A stretch of 57,803 nucleotides of DNA from Opitutia bacterium UBA977 (GTDB lineage Bacteria; Verrucomicrobiota; Verrucomicrobiia; Opitutales; Coraliomargaritaceae), in the NCBI GenBank assembly GCA_002292345.1, contig DBBT01000048.1:1-57803 (forward strand), read 5' to 3'. The notes beneath the pieces were generated by a model. It saw only the letters and a list, made by a program, of their open reading frames with translations. It was not told the DNA's origin and made no database searches. Shown one piece after another: positions 9,245 through 18,996 of this stretch. The position numbers were made by a program, and so were the translations under genes. Positions within the stretch are counted from its first letter, which is position 1. Each line of letters starts with the position of its first letter.

Positions 9245-12200
9245 CTAAGGTCGTGTGATTTCGATCTTGAAGAAACGATGGTCAACAAAGTCGGGGTGTG
9301 GTGAAGTGGCTGTACCGTCGTCGGTGAAGACGTGGGCTGGATCGTCCTCGGTGATGCTGAAGCTGCTGCCTGCGGTTTGCCAAGTCTGTGTAAGATCATC
9401 GACATACCAGACGCGGTAGCTGCGGCCTGCGAGGACGGGGAAGGTCAGAGTGAAGTCGCCGTCGCCGTCGCTTTCAATGAGCCCCTGAGGTAGACGGTTG
9501 AATTCTGCTACTCCGAGGTCGAGCCCAAGCACGTATTCTTCGAGGTTGCTGTAGGCATCGCCGTCATCATTGCCAGTCGTGCCGTTAGAGCCGACATCGC
9601 TCTCGGGGTCGAGGCCGTTGTCTAACTCCCACCAGTTGGGCAGGTCGTCGCTGTCGTTATCGGTGGTGCCGCTTTCGAGGCTTAAGGTGATCGAGAAGTT
9701 GTTTTGCCCGTCTATATTGGTGAGCTCGACTTGTTGAGTGAGGGCTTGATTACGCATGTTGAGTGCGTCCCATTCGGTGACGCCTGCCACATCGTCGACG
9801 GCGCCGCCGCTGAATTCTGTATTTGAGTCGTAGGTGATTTGTGCCACGACGGGTTCGCTGCCGCCACGATTGGCAAGGCGTATCCGACCGTCGGATAGAC
9901 TGAGTGGGTCGAGGTCGTATTGGCCGCGGCTGATCAAATTCCAGAGGTTGGGAGAGAGGCCATTGCGGATGTAGAGCTTGTTGACGTTGGTGCCGTCGAG
10001 TGTGTAGGCGGCTTCTAGCTCTGGTAGGGTGTCGTCGAGTGTGATGGTTTTTACGATATTGTTGTCCGCCGAAGTAAACGTCCATCCGTCGCTGCCGCTG
10101 GCCGTGACGACGTAGAGTTCATTGACATATTGGGAGGTAGTTCCGCCGGAACCATTGGCAAACCAATCTTTAAAGGCGGAGGTGCGACGTGCGCCGATCT
10201 CGCTGCCGTCAACGTTGGCGGTGCCTTCGTCTTCGGTTTCGCCGCCTGCATAGGTGGGCTGGGTGCCGATGATTTGGTAGACTGCACCTGTTGACGTGTT
10301 GCGCGCAAAGGCAGCGACACAGCGACCACCGATGGCTTCGAACACGGCGAAGGAGCTAGCGTTGTAGAGCAGGTATTCGACTTCGCCGTCGAGGTCGATG
10401 TCTTCCGAGCTGGCGGTGGCAGTGGGGGGAGCAGTTGCTGCCCAGGTATCGACGCGTTTATAGAGTGCGGCAAATCGCATTTGCGATTGAGCGCGCTTGG
10501 AGAGGTCGGCGAGATTGTTAAAATCGGTGTCGGGATAAATATAGGCCCCGGTACTGAATTTGCTCAGGTCGTTGTTTTGCTGATCGTGGAAGGCGGTGAC
10601 AAACATGGCGGCGTGTGCGGCTGTGCGCCCGAGTTGTCCAGTGCTATTGTTGCTGATGGCATTAACGTTCGCCCATGTGTCATCTGCGATGCCGCTCACA
10701 CCGACTTCGCCAAAAGCGGCGGTGAGTGGGCCGCCAGAGCGCACAATGAATTCCTTACCCGCTAGGCCTTCCTCGCGGCCGCTTTGACCATCATACCAGT
10801 TTGCGTAGTCTTCTTGAGTTGCATGATCGATAAAGTTCTTCGCAGTGGGTGCTAAACTCAGGCCTGTACCGCGATCTACTTTGCTCCAGTTGTCACCTGC
10901 GCCGTCGGCAGGCTCTGAGAGGTCGACTTGACCAGTGACGATGTCTTCGAGTGTGACGAGCTCGATCCACGGACGGTTGGCAAGCCAGCGCAGATTGAGG
11001 TCGTAGCCATCGGCGTTGGTGCCAGTGCGGAAATCTTCCCAGTCGTTGAGTAGGCAGAGCACTTGGTCGGTCGTGCCGCTGCGTGCGCGGCGGCTGAGCA
11101 GTTCACGCAGGGAGAGGTTGAGCCCGTTGTCTTCGTTGAGGAAGCGGAAGGTACTGGCAAAGTCGTGAATGGGTAAGAGCTCGATACCATTGACCTCGTT
11201 GATGCGGTAGCCTGCTTCGCCGAGTGCATTGGTGCGGCCGAACCATTTAAAATAGTGGCGCATTTGATCGACCACTGTATGGCTAAATCCCATCGAACCG
11301 ATCGTGCCGAGCACGCCGCCGTCGACGACACGTTCGGCTGGCCAGAAGATGTTGGAGGATGGTGCGGCACTATAGATTTCGGTGAGCACGGTATTCGCCA
11401 GGTCGACGCTGTCTTGTGTGAATGCTGTCGTGGCAAAGGGGACGGCTTGGTCGGCAAAGGTAGTGCCGAAGAGCATGGCATCGCCCGAGACGAGAAGGCT
11501 GCTGATGCGGGAGTTGAGGGTCGGACCATCGCGGTAGGCTTTGCCTAAGGATGGATCGACGGCTGCCCATTGCAGTGCAGAGGCGAGGGTCGGTGTAATG
11601 TGCAGATTAACTGCTACATCGAAGGCATCGTGCGCATCGATTAGGCGGAAGTAGCCAGCGCCAGCATCGTCGTTGATGCGATCGTGCATTTCGTTGGCCG
11701 AGCGGATGGGCTGGTTCCCGTGAGTGATGAGTGCGACCTTTGCGCGTTTGCCGCGATCATTGTCGCCAGTGCGGCTGAACCAGCTGTAGAGGATGCTCTT
11801 GTCGCCGCCGAGACTGCTTTGATCTTTGTAATAAGAGGAGGCGATGAAGTCGTTACGAATGGAATCGCGCACGTCACTGCGCCCGCCGATATCGCCCGCA
11901 CCTGGGCCGGAGTTGTCGATGCCATCGCGTGTCGTGTAGACTTGGAAGTTGAGGTTGTCGGCGTTGCCGTTCCAGCCCGCGTCGAGCAAGGCTTGGCGGC
12001 TGATCGATACTTCCAGTGCATCGAGTTCTGAATTGAAGTAGGCTTGGCCGAAACCGTTTTCGCTGGTCTGCGTACGACGTACGACGCCTTTGGCAAAGAG
12101 ATCTTCACCGATGGCGGTGGTGTTATCGCCGGAGTCGGTGTCGATATAAACGGCGCCGTTGTCTGCTTGATAAATCGCGACGACTGCCTCCCAAAGCATG

Positions 12201-15200
12201 TTGGTGCGTGTGTCGACGTCTTCGGGTAGGGCTGACTCGCCGACTGCGGTATTGCCCGTATCGATGACGATATAGGCGTCGAGATTGCCTTCCTCGGCAA
12301 ATGCTTGGAGGTCTTGGAAGTCGAAACGGAAGTAGAGCTTCCCATCGCCGCCGCCGTCGCGGAAGTAGAAGGCTACGATATCGCGCGAGCTATCGAATCC
12401 ATCGTAGGCTTTGTAAATGTCAGTGCCTTGGTTATTGGTGCCATTGCCATCGTATTCGTCGAGGGCGAGAAGATCGTCGATCGTCCAATCGGTAAATTCG
12501 TTGAGATTTGCAACGTCGCCGACTGAGTCGTCGTCACCGGGGCCGATGATGATCGAGTTCGCTGGCGGTGGCGGCACGTTGTCGTCTTCGAGTGGCCGGG
12601 TGCCGTTGGCGAGTTCGGTGGCATTGTCAAAGCCGTCGCCGTCGGGATCACCGCTGCCGCCTTGATTAATGTCGCCATCTGCGGCGGTTACGGTGCGTAG
12701 GCTATCAACGCCGTCGTCGAGTGGGTCGAGGCCATTGTTTTTTTCCCAGCCGTCGGGCAGGCCGTCGCCGTCGGTATCGCGATTAAGCGGGTCGGTTTCG
12801 GACCATGCTTCAGTGGCGTCGTAGCTCCGGTCGTCATTGCTATCACCTTCGATCATGCCGTCGAAATTGGTATCTTCGCCATAACCATCACTGGCAGCAT
12901 CGCTGTCTGTATCGGGATTATTTGGATCGGTTTCGAGCCATGTATCTGCCGAGTCTAAGATGCCGTCTGGCCAACTGCGCGCGAGCCAAGGATCAAAGGT
13001 CGGGTCAATGGTGGCACCGTCGCCGTCGATCCAACCATTGCGATTAGCGTCTTCAATGCCGTCCAATATGCCGTCGTTATCGCTATCCGGATTGCTGGGG
13101 TCGGTGACTGTGCCGCCGACTTGCTTGGCGCGGTCGCCGCCGAGGCTCTGACTATCAACGTCCGGGACTTTGCCATAATTATCGAGCGTGTTGTAAAAGG
13201 GTGGATCTAGGTCACCGATGAAATTCGGATAAGCATCACCATCTGTGTTAGTGGTAATATCTGTCGGCGGGTCGCCAGAGATGGTGCGCCAGCCGACTTC
13301 GAGCCCATCGGGCAGACCGTCGCCATCGCTGTCCGGAGAGAACGGGCTGGATTTGCCGTAAGCGAAGTAAGTATGCACCTCGCCGTTGGTCCATTGCTCG
13401 GGGTTCGGCTTAGGAGCCGGGGTGATGCCGCCGTCTGGGCTTTGGTTGGGCAAAAATTGAGCGGTGTTTTCGTCGTTGTCGAGGAGGCCGTCGTCATCGT
13501 CGTCAGTATCTGTGTCGTCTTCGTCGACGAGCTCTCGGAATAGGACAGTGGTGTTGCGGTCAGCGGTGGCACTGCCTCCTGGAGCAGTCACAGTGGCGGT
13601 GAAGCGATACGTACCTTGGTCGATGTCAGACCAAAGGAAATCCCAAAACTGACTGTTACCTTCTTCGCTCGCAGTGGGCGTGCCAACGCTGGATCCTTTG
13701 AGATCAATAAAGTTAAGGGAGACATTGGTCGCATCGAGATTGGTGGCGACTTGGATGGTGAATTGACGGTCTTCTGGAGCAGGAGTCGGAATGTCGGGTA
13801 AGACGATTTCAAAAGTGCGTCCATCGGAATCGAGTTCTGGTGGATTGACGATTAGCACACGTGGTGTCGTGACTGGGAGGGCGCGTACGATTCGAGTGGA
13901 CTCGAAGTCCGTGGCTGGAGAGGGACGATCGTGCGTGACGGTGATCTTGTGGTCGTAGCTCGGTAAATCGTTGTAGAGGTTCGGCAGCGTGAAGGCTAGC
14001 GCGTGATACTCGGGGGTTTCATTGTAAACGATGGAGTAATTTTCGCGGCTTTGTGGTTCGCCAGCGTTGCCTTCTTGAGTAGAGCCAATGCTGATGAGAA
14101 AACGATCGATGAGCTGCTGCTCTGAGAGTCCATCTGCGAGCAATTTACTGAAGTAGACTTTCATCACGTAAGTCTGATCGACGATCTGCCCATCTTGTGA
14201 TGGGAACGCAATAAATATGCGCTCGTTTGGTCCTGCAGTGTTTACGGTGCGTGTTAGAGTGGTGTAGTGCCCCGTCGTGTCATTTAGATTGAAATCTTCA
14301 AACCCCGCAGATGATACCTCACGCAAGCGCACCTTTATGTCGGCTGTTCCAGAGGCTGGGACATTGATATAATCGAAGCGCCACTCTTTGGCGTAGGAAG
14401 GATCGCTGGGAGTGATGTTGAGGCTCGGGGTGAGCTCAGATGCGCGTACCCACATATTGCTATCATTGGTATCCCATGCTTCATTACCGTTGAGGTCTTC
14501 GAAGGTTTCGCCAATGTCGCGAGTGCCATTTTGATTCGTGTCGGTGAAGGGTTCGAAGCCGAAGCCGTTGCCATAACTGCCGCCAGTATTAATATCGTCA
14601 TTGCTCGTAACCGAATCTTCGATACGATACCATACTTCCTTGACGGTGTTGTCGGTGCGCACGACCACGCCGTAGTTGGAGCCGCCGATGGTATCACCAT
14701 TGTTTTCGGGATAGCGGATTTCACCCTGAGCGCGTTCAGTATCGTAGTAGAAGGTTTGTATGAAAGTGTTGTAGATAGACGCTTGGCCCGAGCGATTCAG
14801 GAAAGCACGAGCGCGAAGCACGTGCATGCCTTCTTCGAGGCCTGTAGCCGTGAGCGCAGTGCCTTGTGGGTCTTTGGCATAGTCGAAGTGTGGGTAAAAA
14901 GTGGCGGTGGTCGCATCAAAGTTGTTGATTGCGTATTGGGTCAGCATCTTGGTTTTACGATCAACTGAGGCGGCGTTGCCGGGGAACCAGCTGTAGGCAA
15001 GTTCTTTAAATATGGATATTTTATAGCGTAGTGTGGTGCTGCTGGGTGGAGTTGGTATCGTGGCCGACATCCACCAATCAGTGGTGTCAGCGTCGTTGCT
15101 GTGCTGATAGCTTAGCTCGACGGCCTGAGTCGTGCCGTTTCCACTGCCAGCCGCGCCTTCGGGGAAGCTTCCGTCGCTGGTGTAGTAGACGTACATCTTA

Positions 15201-17674
15201 TAGCCTGCACCGACGGAGTTGGTTTTCGCCCAAAGCGTGATTGCGCTACCATCGTCATCAAACATGTTGCTGGAAACTCCTGCATCGTCAGCGACGGCAC
15301 CTACAGGATCGTGATAAAGAAAGTCGGCCGTGTCGCCGTCAGTGAAGCGAGAGCCACTTCCTTCGATGATGGTGAATCCGGCTTGGCCAATTGTTGTGGA
15401 AAAGGTCTCTGCGCCGGCGGAACCGGTGATGTCGCGGGATCCGGTGACTTGTGCCGCAAACAGTTCCGGGTGGATACGATTGATGAAAGTCGGCTGCTCG
15501 AAACCAAGGAACATATCCCAAGAAAGTGCTGGTGGATGATCGCGGTTGACGGGGTCGTTATTGGCGACCCCCACATTGGTCGATGCCGGTCGTGTGCCAT
15601 TGAGGTCAATGCCGCCATCGAGTTTGAACAGTACATTCTCTGCTGAGCCATCGACGCGGGCAATGATGTCGAGGTCGCTGCCATCGGTGATGCGTGGAAT
15701 GGTAGCGGTATAAGTGTAGTCACCGCTGTCAGGATTGCTAATGATTGGCTGGCTTTCGGGGGGGAGTGTGTCGCCGTGGAAGTCAGCATCACCGTTAGGG
15801 CCATCGCGACGGAGGATATCGACCGTGCCGACTTCGACGCCGCTTTGGTAAAAGGTGATGGGGCGTCCACCGGAAGCGGACCAGAGGGTGGAAGGATCGG
15901 GGTTTTTCCAGCCGAATACAAAGTAGCCGCCAGCAGGGATGGCGGTGGTGCCGTTGGTGAGATCGGAAGCGTATTTGTAAAACCCCCCGCCATAGTCGGA
16001 ATAGTTATATAAGTAGGCATCACTGCCGCCAGCAGTTGCTGGATAGCTGGTGTCGAAGCTGCGTCCGTGCCCTGTCGAGTAATCGTCATTGAGCATGAAC
16101 AGCATGGTGACGCCGTCGCTATCAGGCATGCCGCCGTTTTCGCGTTTATCCATACGCTCATAGATAATGACATCGCCGTCGGCGTATTTGCCGACTTGGT
16201 AACCGCGAGCGAATTGTTCGTGGATGTAAAGGATGTTGGGGACGCGGCGGTCATCCCATTGGCCGAGGAAGGAGGTGTTGGCGTGCCGTGGAAAAGCGCC
16301 GCCGGATTCGCCGAGCGTTTCGGCTTGGTAGTTGCCGTCGGTGTAAAGCAGCCCGAGACCTGCTCGTGTGAAATACATGGCGTGCTGCAGTTCGCGGCGA
16401 GAGGCGTAGTCGTTGTCGTGGCTCTGCGCGTGCATCACTGTAAGCGAGGGGTCGAAGCCACCAGCTCCAGCACTATCAAAGCCACTGAGACCATTCCAAG
16501 GACTGCCGAGGCGATCGTTGAACTGTTGGCGTAGTGGGTTGTCCACCAAGCGCATGCCCGAATCGAAATAGGGGCCATAGCCAGGAGGCTCGCCGAGGTG
16601 CTCGCCGAAGAGCATCGCATCGTCGCGGGGTGCTTCGGTGTTAAATAGGGAGTCGCGGTGGTTGGCATCGCTGAAACCGCGTGTCAGGTTGAACTGCCGC
16701 TGCACTTGGCCAGAATATCCGTAATCGTCGAAGTCTTTGCCCTCGCCAAAAGTGGCACCGAAAAAATCGGCGCGGATGTGTTTGACTGCATCGAGGCGTA
16801 GGCCATCGGCCTTGGTGCGATCCATCAACCAGCGCGCGGCGCGATTGAGGTAGGCTTCGACATACTCTTCGTACACACCAGAGTTGTCGGTGAGGTATAG
16901 CTGCGCACGAGCTTTGATTTGTGCATCTTCCGGTGTCGGATTACCTTCGGAAATGAGGAGTGCTTCAGCAAGAGGCAGTAGGCCGCCGAAACCGATGTAG
17001 CTGCCGTCTTTGTCGTACGCGTATTGCTCAGGACGTTCGAGGTCGCGGATTAACTTGATCTTAGGGAAGGTATCACCTTCGTTTGGGCCAAAGTTGTAGT
17101 TAGTGGTGCCGGGCTCCTGTGCGATATCGATCAGGTCGGCGAGACCGAGGTGTTGCACCTGCCAAGCGCTGTTCCAGTCGCGGGTGTTATCCCACTTGCG
17201 GTAAAAGCCTTCTTGCGTGGTTTGCAGGTGGAAGTCCTCCGGCACGAGACCTGGGTAAACATCGATCGGAGTGTCTTCATTGAACCCCGGGATATCAAAG
17301 GCACGGTGGTTCATGATATTGTCAAAATAGATACGGATGCCAAAGCGGTGAGCCACTCGAACGAGCTCGAGCAGTTCGGCTTCGGTGCCGTAGCGAGTGC
17401 GGACCGTGTTGCGCTGGTCTTTGCCGCCTAGATCAAACGGGTCCCACAGGTCGTAGCCGACCGAGAGGCCGCCGCTGCCCTTGGTTGGGGGAGGGAGCCA
17501 GAGGGACGAATAACCCGCCTCAGCGAGCTCCGGCATCTTACGGGTGATCTCAGCCCAATCCGTATTGAAATACTGCAGCATCGCTTCGCCATGACTGATT
17601 CGGCCAATTAAGCAAAGTAGCCCGAAAAGGACCACTTTGGCGTAGCAGGTGTGTCTATGATTAAAGAGAGGCAT
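9245..17674 (-). CDS. Giant secreted amylolytic protein with GH13 and GH57-like modules
   Basis: The protein has 2809 residues. A signal peptide (to about residue 29) is followed by a GH13 alpha-amylase barrel whose catalytic residues are Asp295 ('DGLRLDAVKHI'), Glu358 ('LFGEHLGE') and Asp420 ('AQSHDNDY'). Beta-rich, probably carbohydrate-binding modules run from about 560 to 1360. Asp-rich thrombospondin type 3 calcium repeats occupy about 1390-1690 and recur near 2680-2720. A glucodextranase/DOMON-like domain (about 1715-1960) precedes a GH57-like barrel with 'HGNQP' (near 1985), 'FWPAERVVD' (near 2109) and 'LLNDWEDF' (near 2210). The C-terminus ends 'HRFFKIEITRP', a sorting-type domain. 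An operator-like palindrome lies 92 bp upstream of the start. It probably cleaves both alpha-1,4 and alpha-1,6 links of extracellular glucans; this is inferred from the family pairing. Confidence 0.93.
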   Translation of the reverse strand: MPLFNHRHTCYAKVVLFGLLCLIGRISHGEAMLQYFNTDWAEITRKMPELAEAGYSSLWLPPPTKGSGGLSVGYDLWDPFDLGGKDQRNTVRTRYGTEAELLELVRVAHRFGIRIYFDNIMNHRAFDIPGFNEDTPIDVYPGLVPEDFHLQTTQEGFYRKWDNTRDWNSAWQVQHLGLADLIDIAQEPGTTNYNFGPNEGDTFPKIKLIRDLERPEQYAYDKDGSYIGFGGLLPLAEALLISEGNPTPEDAQIKARAQLYLTDNSGVYEEYVEAYLNRAARWLMDRTKADGLRLDAVKHIRADFFGATFGEGKDFDDYGYSGQVQRQFNLTRGFSDANHRDSLFNTEAPRDDAMLFGEHLGEPPGYGPYFDSGMRLVDNPLRQQFNDRLGSPWNGLSGFDSAGAGGFDPSLTVMHAQSHDNDYASRRELQHAMYFTRAGLGLLYTDGNYQAETLGESGGAFPRHANTSFLGQWDDRRVPNILYIHEQFARGYQVGKYADGDVIIYERMDKRENGGMPDSDGVTMLFMLNDDYSTGHGRSFDTSYPATAGGSDAYLYNYSDYGGGFYKYASDLTNGTTAIPAGGYFVFGWKNPDPSTLWSASGGRPITFYQSGVEVGTVDILRRDGPNGDADFHGDTLPPESQPIISNPDSGDYTYTATIPRITDGSDLDIIARVDGSAENVLFKLDGGIDLNGTRPASTNVGVANNDPVNRDHPPALSWDMFLGFEQPTFINRIHPELFAAQVTGSRDITGSAGAETFSTTIGQAGFTIIEGSGSRFTDGDTADFLYHDPVGAVADDAGVSSNMFDDDGSAITLWAKTNSVGAGYKMYVYYTSDGSFPEGAAGSGNGTTQAVELSYQHSNDADTTDWWMSATIPTPPSSTTLRYKISIFKELAYSWFPGNAASVDRKTKMLTQYAINNFDATTATFYPHFDYAKDPQGTALTATGLEEGMHVLRARAFLNRSGQASIYNTFIQTFYYDTERAQGEIRYPENNGDTIGGSNYGVVVRTDNTVKEVWYRIEDSVTSNDDINTGGSYGNGFGFEPFTDTNQNGTRDIGETFEDLNGNEAWDTNDSNMWVRASELTPSLNITPSDPSYAKEWRFDYINVPASGTADIKVRLREVSSAGFEDFNLNDTTGHYTTLTRTVNTAGPNERIFIAFPSQDGQIVDQTYVMKVYFSKLLADGLSEQQLIDRFLISIGSTQEGNAGEPQSRENYSIVYNETPEYHALAFTLPNLYNDLPSYDHKITVTHDRPSPATDFESTRIVRALPVTTPRVLIVNPPELDSDGRTFEIVLPDIPTPAPEDRQFTIQVATNLDATNVSLNFIDLKGSSVGTPTASEEGNSQFWDFLWSDIDQGTYRFTATVTAPGGSATADRNTTVLFRELVDEDDTDTDDDDDGLLDNDENTAQFLPNQSPDGGITPAPKPNPEQWTNGEVHTYFAYGKSSPFSPDSDGDGLPDGLEVGWRTISGDPPTDITTNTDGDAYPNFIGDLDPPFYNTLDNYGKVPDVDSQSLGGDRAKQVGGTVTDPSNPDSDNDGILDGIEDANRNGWIDGDGATIDPTFDPWLARSWPDGILDSADTWLETDPNNPDTDSDAASDGYGEDTNFDGMIEGDSNDDRSYDATEAWSETDPLNRDTDGDGLPDGWEKNNGLDPLDDGVDSLRTVTAADGDINQGGSGDPDGDGFDNATELANGTRPLEDDNVPPPPANSIIIGPGDDDSVGDVANLNEFTDWTIDDLLALDEYDGNGTNNQGTDIYKAYDGFDSSRDIVAFYFRDGGGDGKLYFRFDFQDLQAFAEEGNLDAYIVIDTGNTAVGESALPEDVDTRTNMLWEAVVAIYQADNGAVYIDTDSGDNTTAIGEDLFAKGVVRRTQTSENGFGQAYFNSELDALEVSISRQALLDAGWNGNADNLNFQVYTTRDGIDNSGPGAGDIGGRSDVRDSIRNDFIASSYYKDQSSLGGDKSILYSWFSRTGDNDRGKRAKVALITHGNQPIRSANEMHDRINDDAGAGYFRLIDAHDAFDVAVNLHITPTLASALQWAAVDPSLGKAYRDGPTLNSRISSLLVSGDAMLFGTTFADQAVPFATTAFTQDSVDLANTVLTEIYSAAPSSNIFWPAERVVDGGVLGTIGSMGFSHTVVDQMRHYFKWFGRTNALGEAGYRINEVNGIELLPIHDFASTFRFLNEDNGLNLSLRELLSRRARSGTTDQVLCLLNDWEDFRTGTNADGYDLNLRWLANRPWIELVTLEDIVTGQVDLSEPADGAGDNWSKVDRGTGLSLAPTAKNFIDHATQEDYANWYDGQSGREEGLAGKEFIVRSGGPLTAAFGEVGVSGIADDTWANVNAISNNSTGQLGRTAAHAAMFVTAFHDQQNNDLSKFSTGAYIYPDTDFNNLADLSKRAQSQMRFAALYKRVDTWAATAPPTATASSEDIDLDGEVEYLLYNASSFAVFEAIGGRCVAAFARNTSTGAVYQIIGTQPTYAGGETEDEGTANVDGSEIGARRTSAFKDWFANGSGGTTSQYVNELYVVTASGSDGWTFTSADNNIVKTITLDDTLPELEAAYTLDGTNVNKLYIRNGLSPNLWNLISRGQYDLDPLSLSDGRIRLANRGGSEPVVAQITYDSNTEFSGGAVDDVAGVTEWDALNMRNQALTQQVELTNIDGQNNFSITLSLESGTTDNDSDDLPNWWELDNGLDPESDVGSNGTTGNDDGDAYSNLEEYVLGLDLGVAEFNRLPQGLIESDGDGDFTLTFPVLAGRSYRVWYVDDLTQTWQTAGSSFSITEDDPAHVFTDDGTATSPHPDFVDHRFFKIEITRP

Positions 17675-17765
17675 CAGAATAAGTGACCTAATTTAAATAT
17701 TGGCCGAATATGGATTTTCTAAACCAGACTAGCTATGTTTCGCTGCGAGGGTAATAGGTTCCATA

Positions 17766-17780
17766 GTTCAACAGTTTAAC
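17766..17780. promoter_or_regulatory. Putative LacI-family operator, giant amylase promoter
   Basis: GTTCAACAGTTTAAC is a near-palindrome around a central A (arms GTTCAAC and GTTAAAC). It lies 92 bp upstream of the start codon of the minus-strand giant amylase gene, in the 275-bp space it shares with the divergent LacI-family gene. Confidence 0.65.
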
Positions 17781-17887
17781 CGCGCGGAGGGCTGACTGTC
17801 GAGTGAGTCCGTGCATTGGAGCGATCATATCTGTCAATTGGAGTGATTAGAGCATAAAATAGTCCCATTTATGTCCTTTATACGCAC

Positions 17888-17902
17888 ATTCAACTGTCGA
17901 CT
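17888..17902. promoter_or_regulatory. Putative LacI-family operator, upstream of regulator gene
   Basis: ATTCAACTGTCGACT shares the TTCAACTGT core and a mirrored GTCGA half. It ends 47 bp before the regulator start codon, which suggests autoregulation. Confidence 0.6.
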
Positions 17903-17933
17903 AGTCTGAGTCGTTACACTTTTCTAAAAGTCG

Positions 17934-17948
17934 GTTCAACTGTCCAAT
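17934..17948. promoter_or_regulatory. Putative LacI-family operator abutting the regulator start codon
   Basis: GTTCAACTGTCCAAT ends one base before the regulator ATG at 17950. Its core TTCAACTGTC is shared with the sites at 23455 and 34464. Binding here would block the start of the regulator message. The right half is degenerate. Confidence 0.55.
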
Positions 17949-17949
17949 T

Positions 17950-18996
17950 ATGCCTAAGTCCCCTGAACGACGCCCCAATATGCAACAGATCGCGGATGCT
18001 GCGGGTGTGAGTAAATCGGCTGTTTCCTTAGCTCTGCGCAACGATCCACGGATTCCGGAGGCAACCCGTGTGCGGATTCAACGGTTCGCCGATGAGATGG
18101 GCTACCGGCGCAATCCGGTGGTGGATTCGCTAATGACGCAATTGCGCGCCGGACGCCAACCGACTTTTCAGGCCAACCTTGCGTTGATCAATTGTTCGCC
18201 GCTCAAGGATCTCAGCCAGAACCACACGTTTAAACGCCTTCGTGAGGGCATCCTGCAGCGTGGTGAACAACTCGGCTATGGCATCGAGGAGTTTTGGTTA
18301 CAGCAACCTGACATGCGGCCAGAGCGGTTAAAACAGATCGTCGAAACGCGCGGCATTCGTGGGCTCATTTTAATTGCAGCGCTAGATTTGGATGCGATCC
18401 ATGGCAGCTATTCTAAGTTTTGGTATGACTTTGCCTGTTCGGTCATCGGCGTGACGCATTTAAATAACCAATTGAATTGTTCGTCGAATGACCAATATTT
18501 GACCGCTCGCCAAGCGACTCAGAAAGTGCTGGAGATGGGCTATAAACGTCCACTGTTGGTTTTGCCTGCAAAAGATGATGCGCTACTGGATGAAAAGTTC
18601 AGTGCTGGCTTTTTCAGTGTATCCCGGCATCTGCCACAGATGGACAAATTGGATATGCTCGCTTTGGACACTGAGGATATTGCTACGGCAGTGGCGGAAA
18701 TTCGCAAGCAGCAGCCCGATGTGGTGCTGACTAACAAGCTGGAACTCTATGACGCGCTGGTCGAAGATGGTCTGAAGATCCCGAAAGAACTAGCACTGGT
18801 GCACTTAGATTGGCACGTCGGCATCCCGCACTTAGCCGGCATGCGTCAGAATAATCGTGAAGTCGGCAGCGCCGGCGTCGATTTGGTGGTCGGCCAATTG
18901 CAGAAGAATGAATTCGGCGCACAGGAGCATCCTAAGGTTGTGCAGATCGAAAGCATCTGGGTCGATGGGCCGAGTTTGAGGAGCTTTCCGGATTAA
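17950..18996 (+). CDS. LacI/GalR-family transcriptional regulator of the glucan locus
   Basis: The 348-residue protein begins with a LacI-type helix-turn-helix, 'MQQIADAAGVSKSAVSLAL' (residues 11-29), and the hinge helix region 'RVRIQRFADEMGYRRNP'. A periplasmic-binding-protein-like effector domain follows. It would bind palindromic operators and release or tighten on binding a sugar, probably a malto-oligosaccharide judging by the neighbours. Two operator-like copies lie in its own upstream region, and others precede the amylase, PEP-CTERM, lipoprotein and malQ units. It is divergent from the giant amylase gene and its stop overlaps the stop of the convergent downstream gene. Whether it represses or activates cannot be read from sequence. 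Confidence 0.94.
   Translation: MPKSPERRPNMQQIADAAGVSKSAVSLALRNDPRIPEATRVRIQRFADEMGYRRNPVVDSLMTQLRAGRQPTFQANLALINCSPLKDLSQNHTFKRLREGILQRGEQLGYGIEEFWLQQPDMRPERLKQIVETRGIRGLILIAALDLDAIHGSYSKFWYDFACSVIGVTHLNNQLNCSSNDQYLTARQATQKVLEMGYKRPLLVLPAKDDALLDEKFSAGFFSVSRHLPQMDKLDMLALDTEDIATAVAEIRKQQPDVVLTNKLELYDALVEDGLKIPKELALVHLDWHVGIPHLAGMRQNNREVGSAGVDLVVGQLQKNEFGAQEHPKVVQIESIWVDGPSLRSFPD

Noticed and set aside
15301..16254. 317-codon frame on the same strand as the giant amylase, shifted by one
   Set aside because: The translation is Ser/Ala/Thr/Pro-rich without any fold-like pattern and lies wholly inside the amylase; it is a shadow frame.
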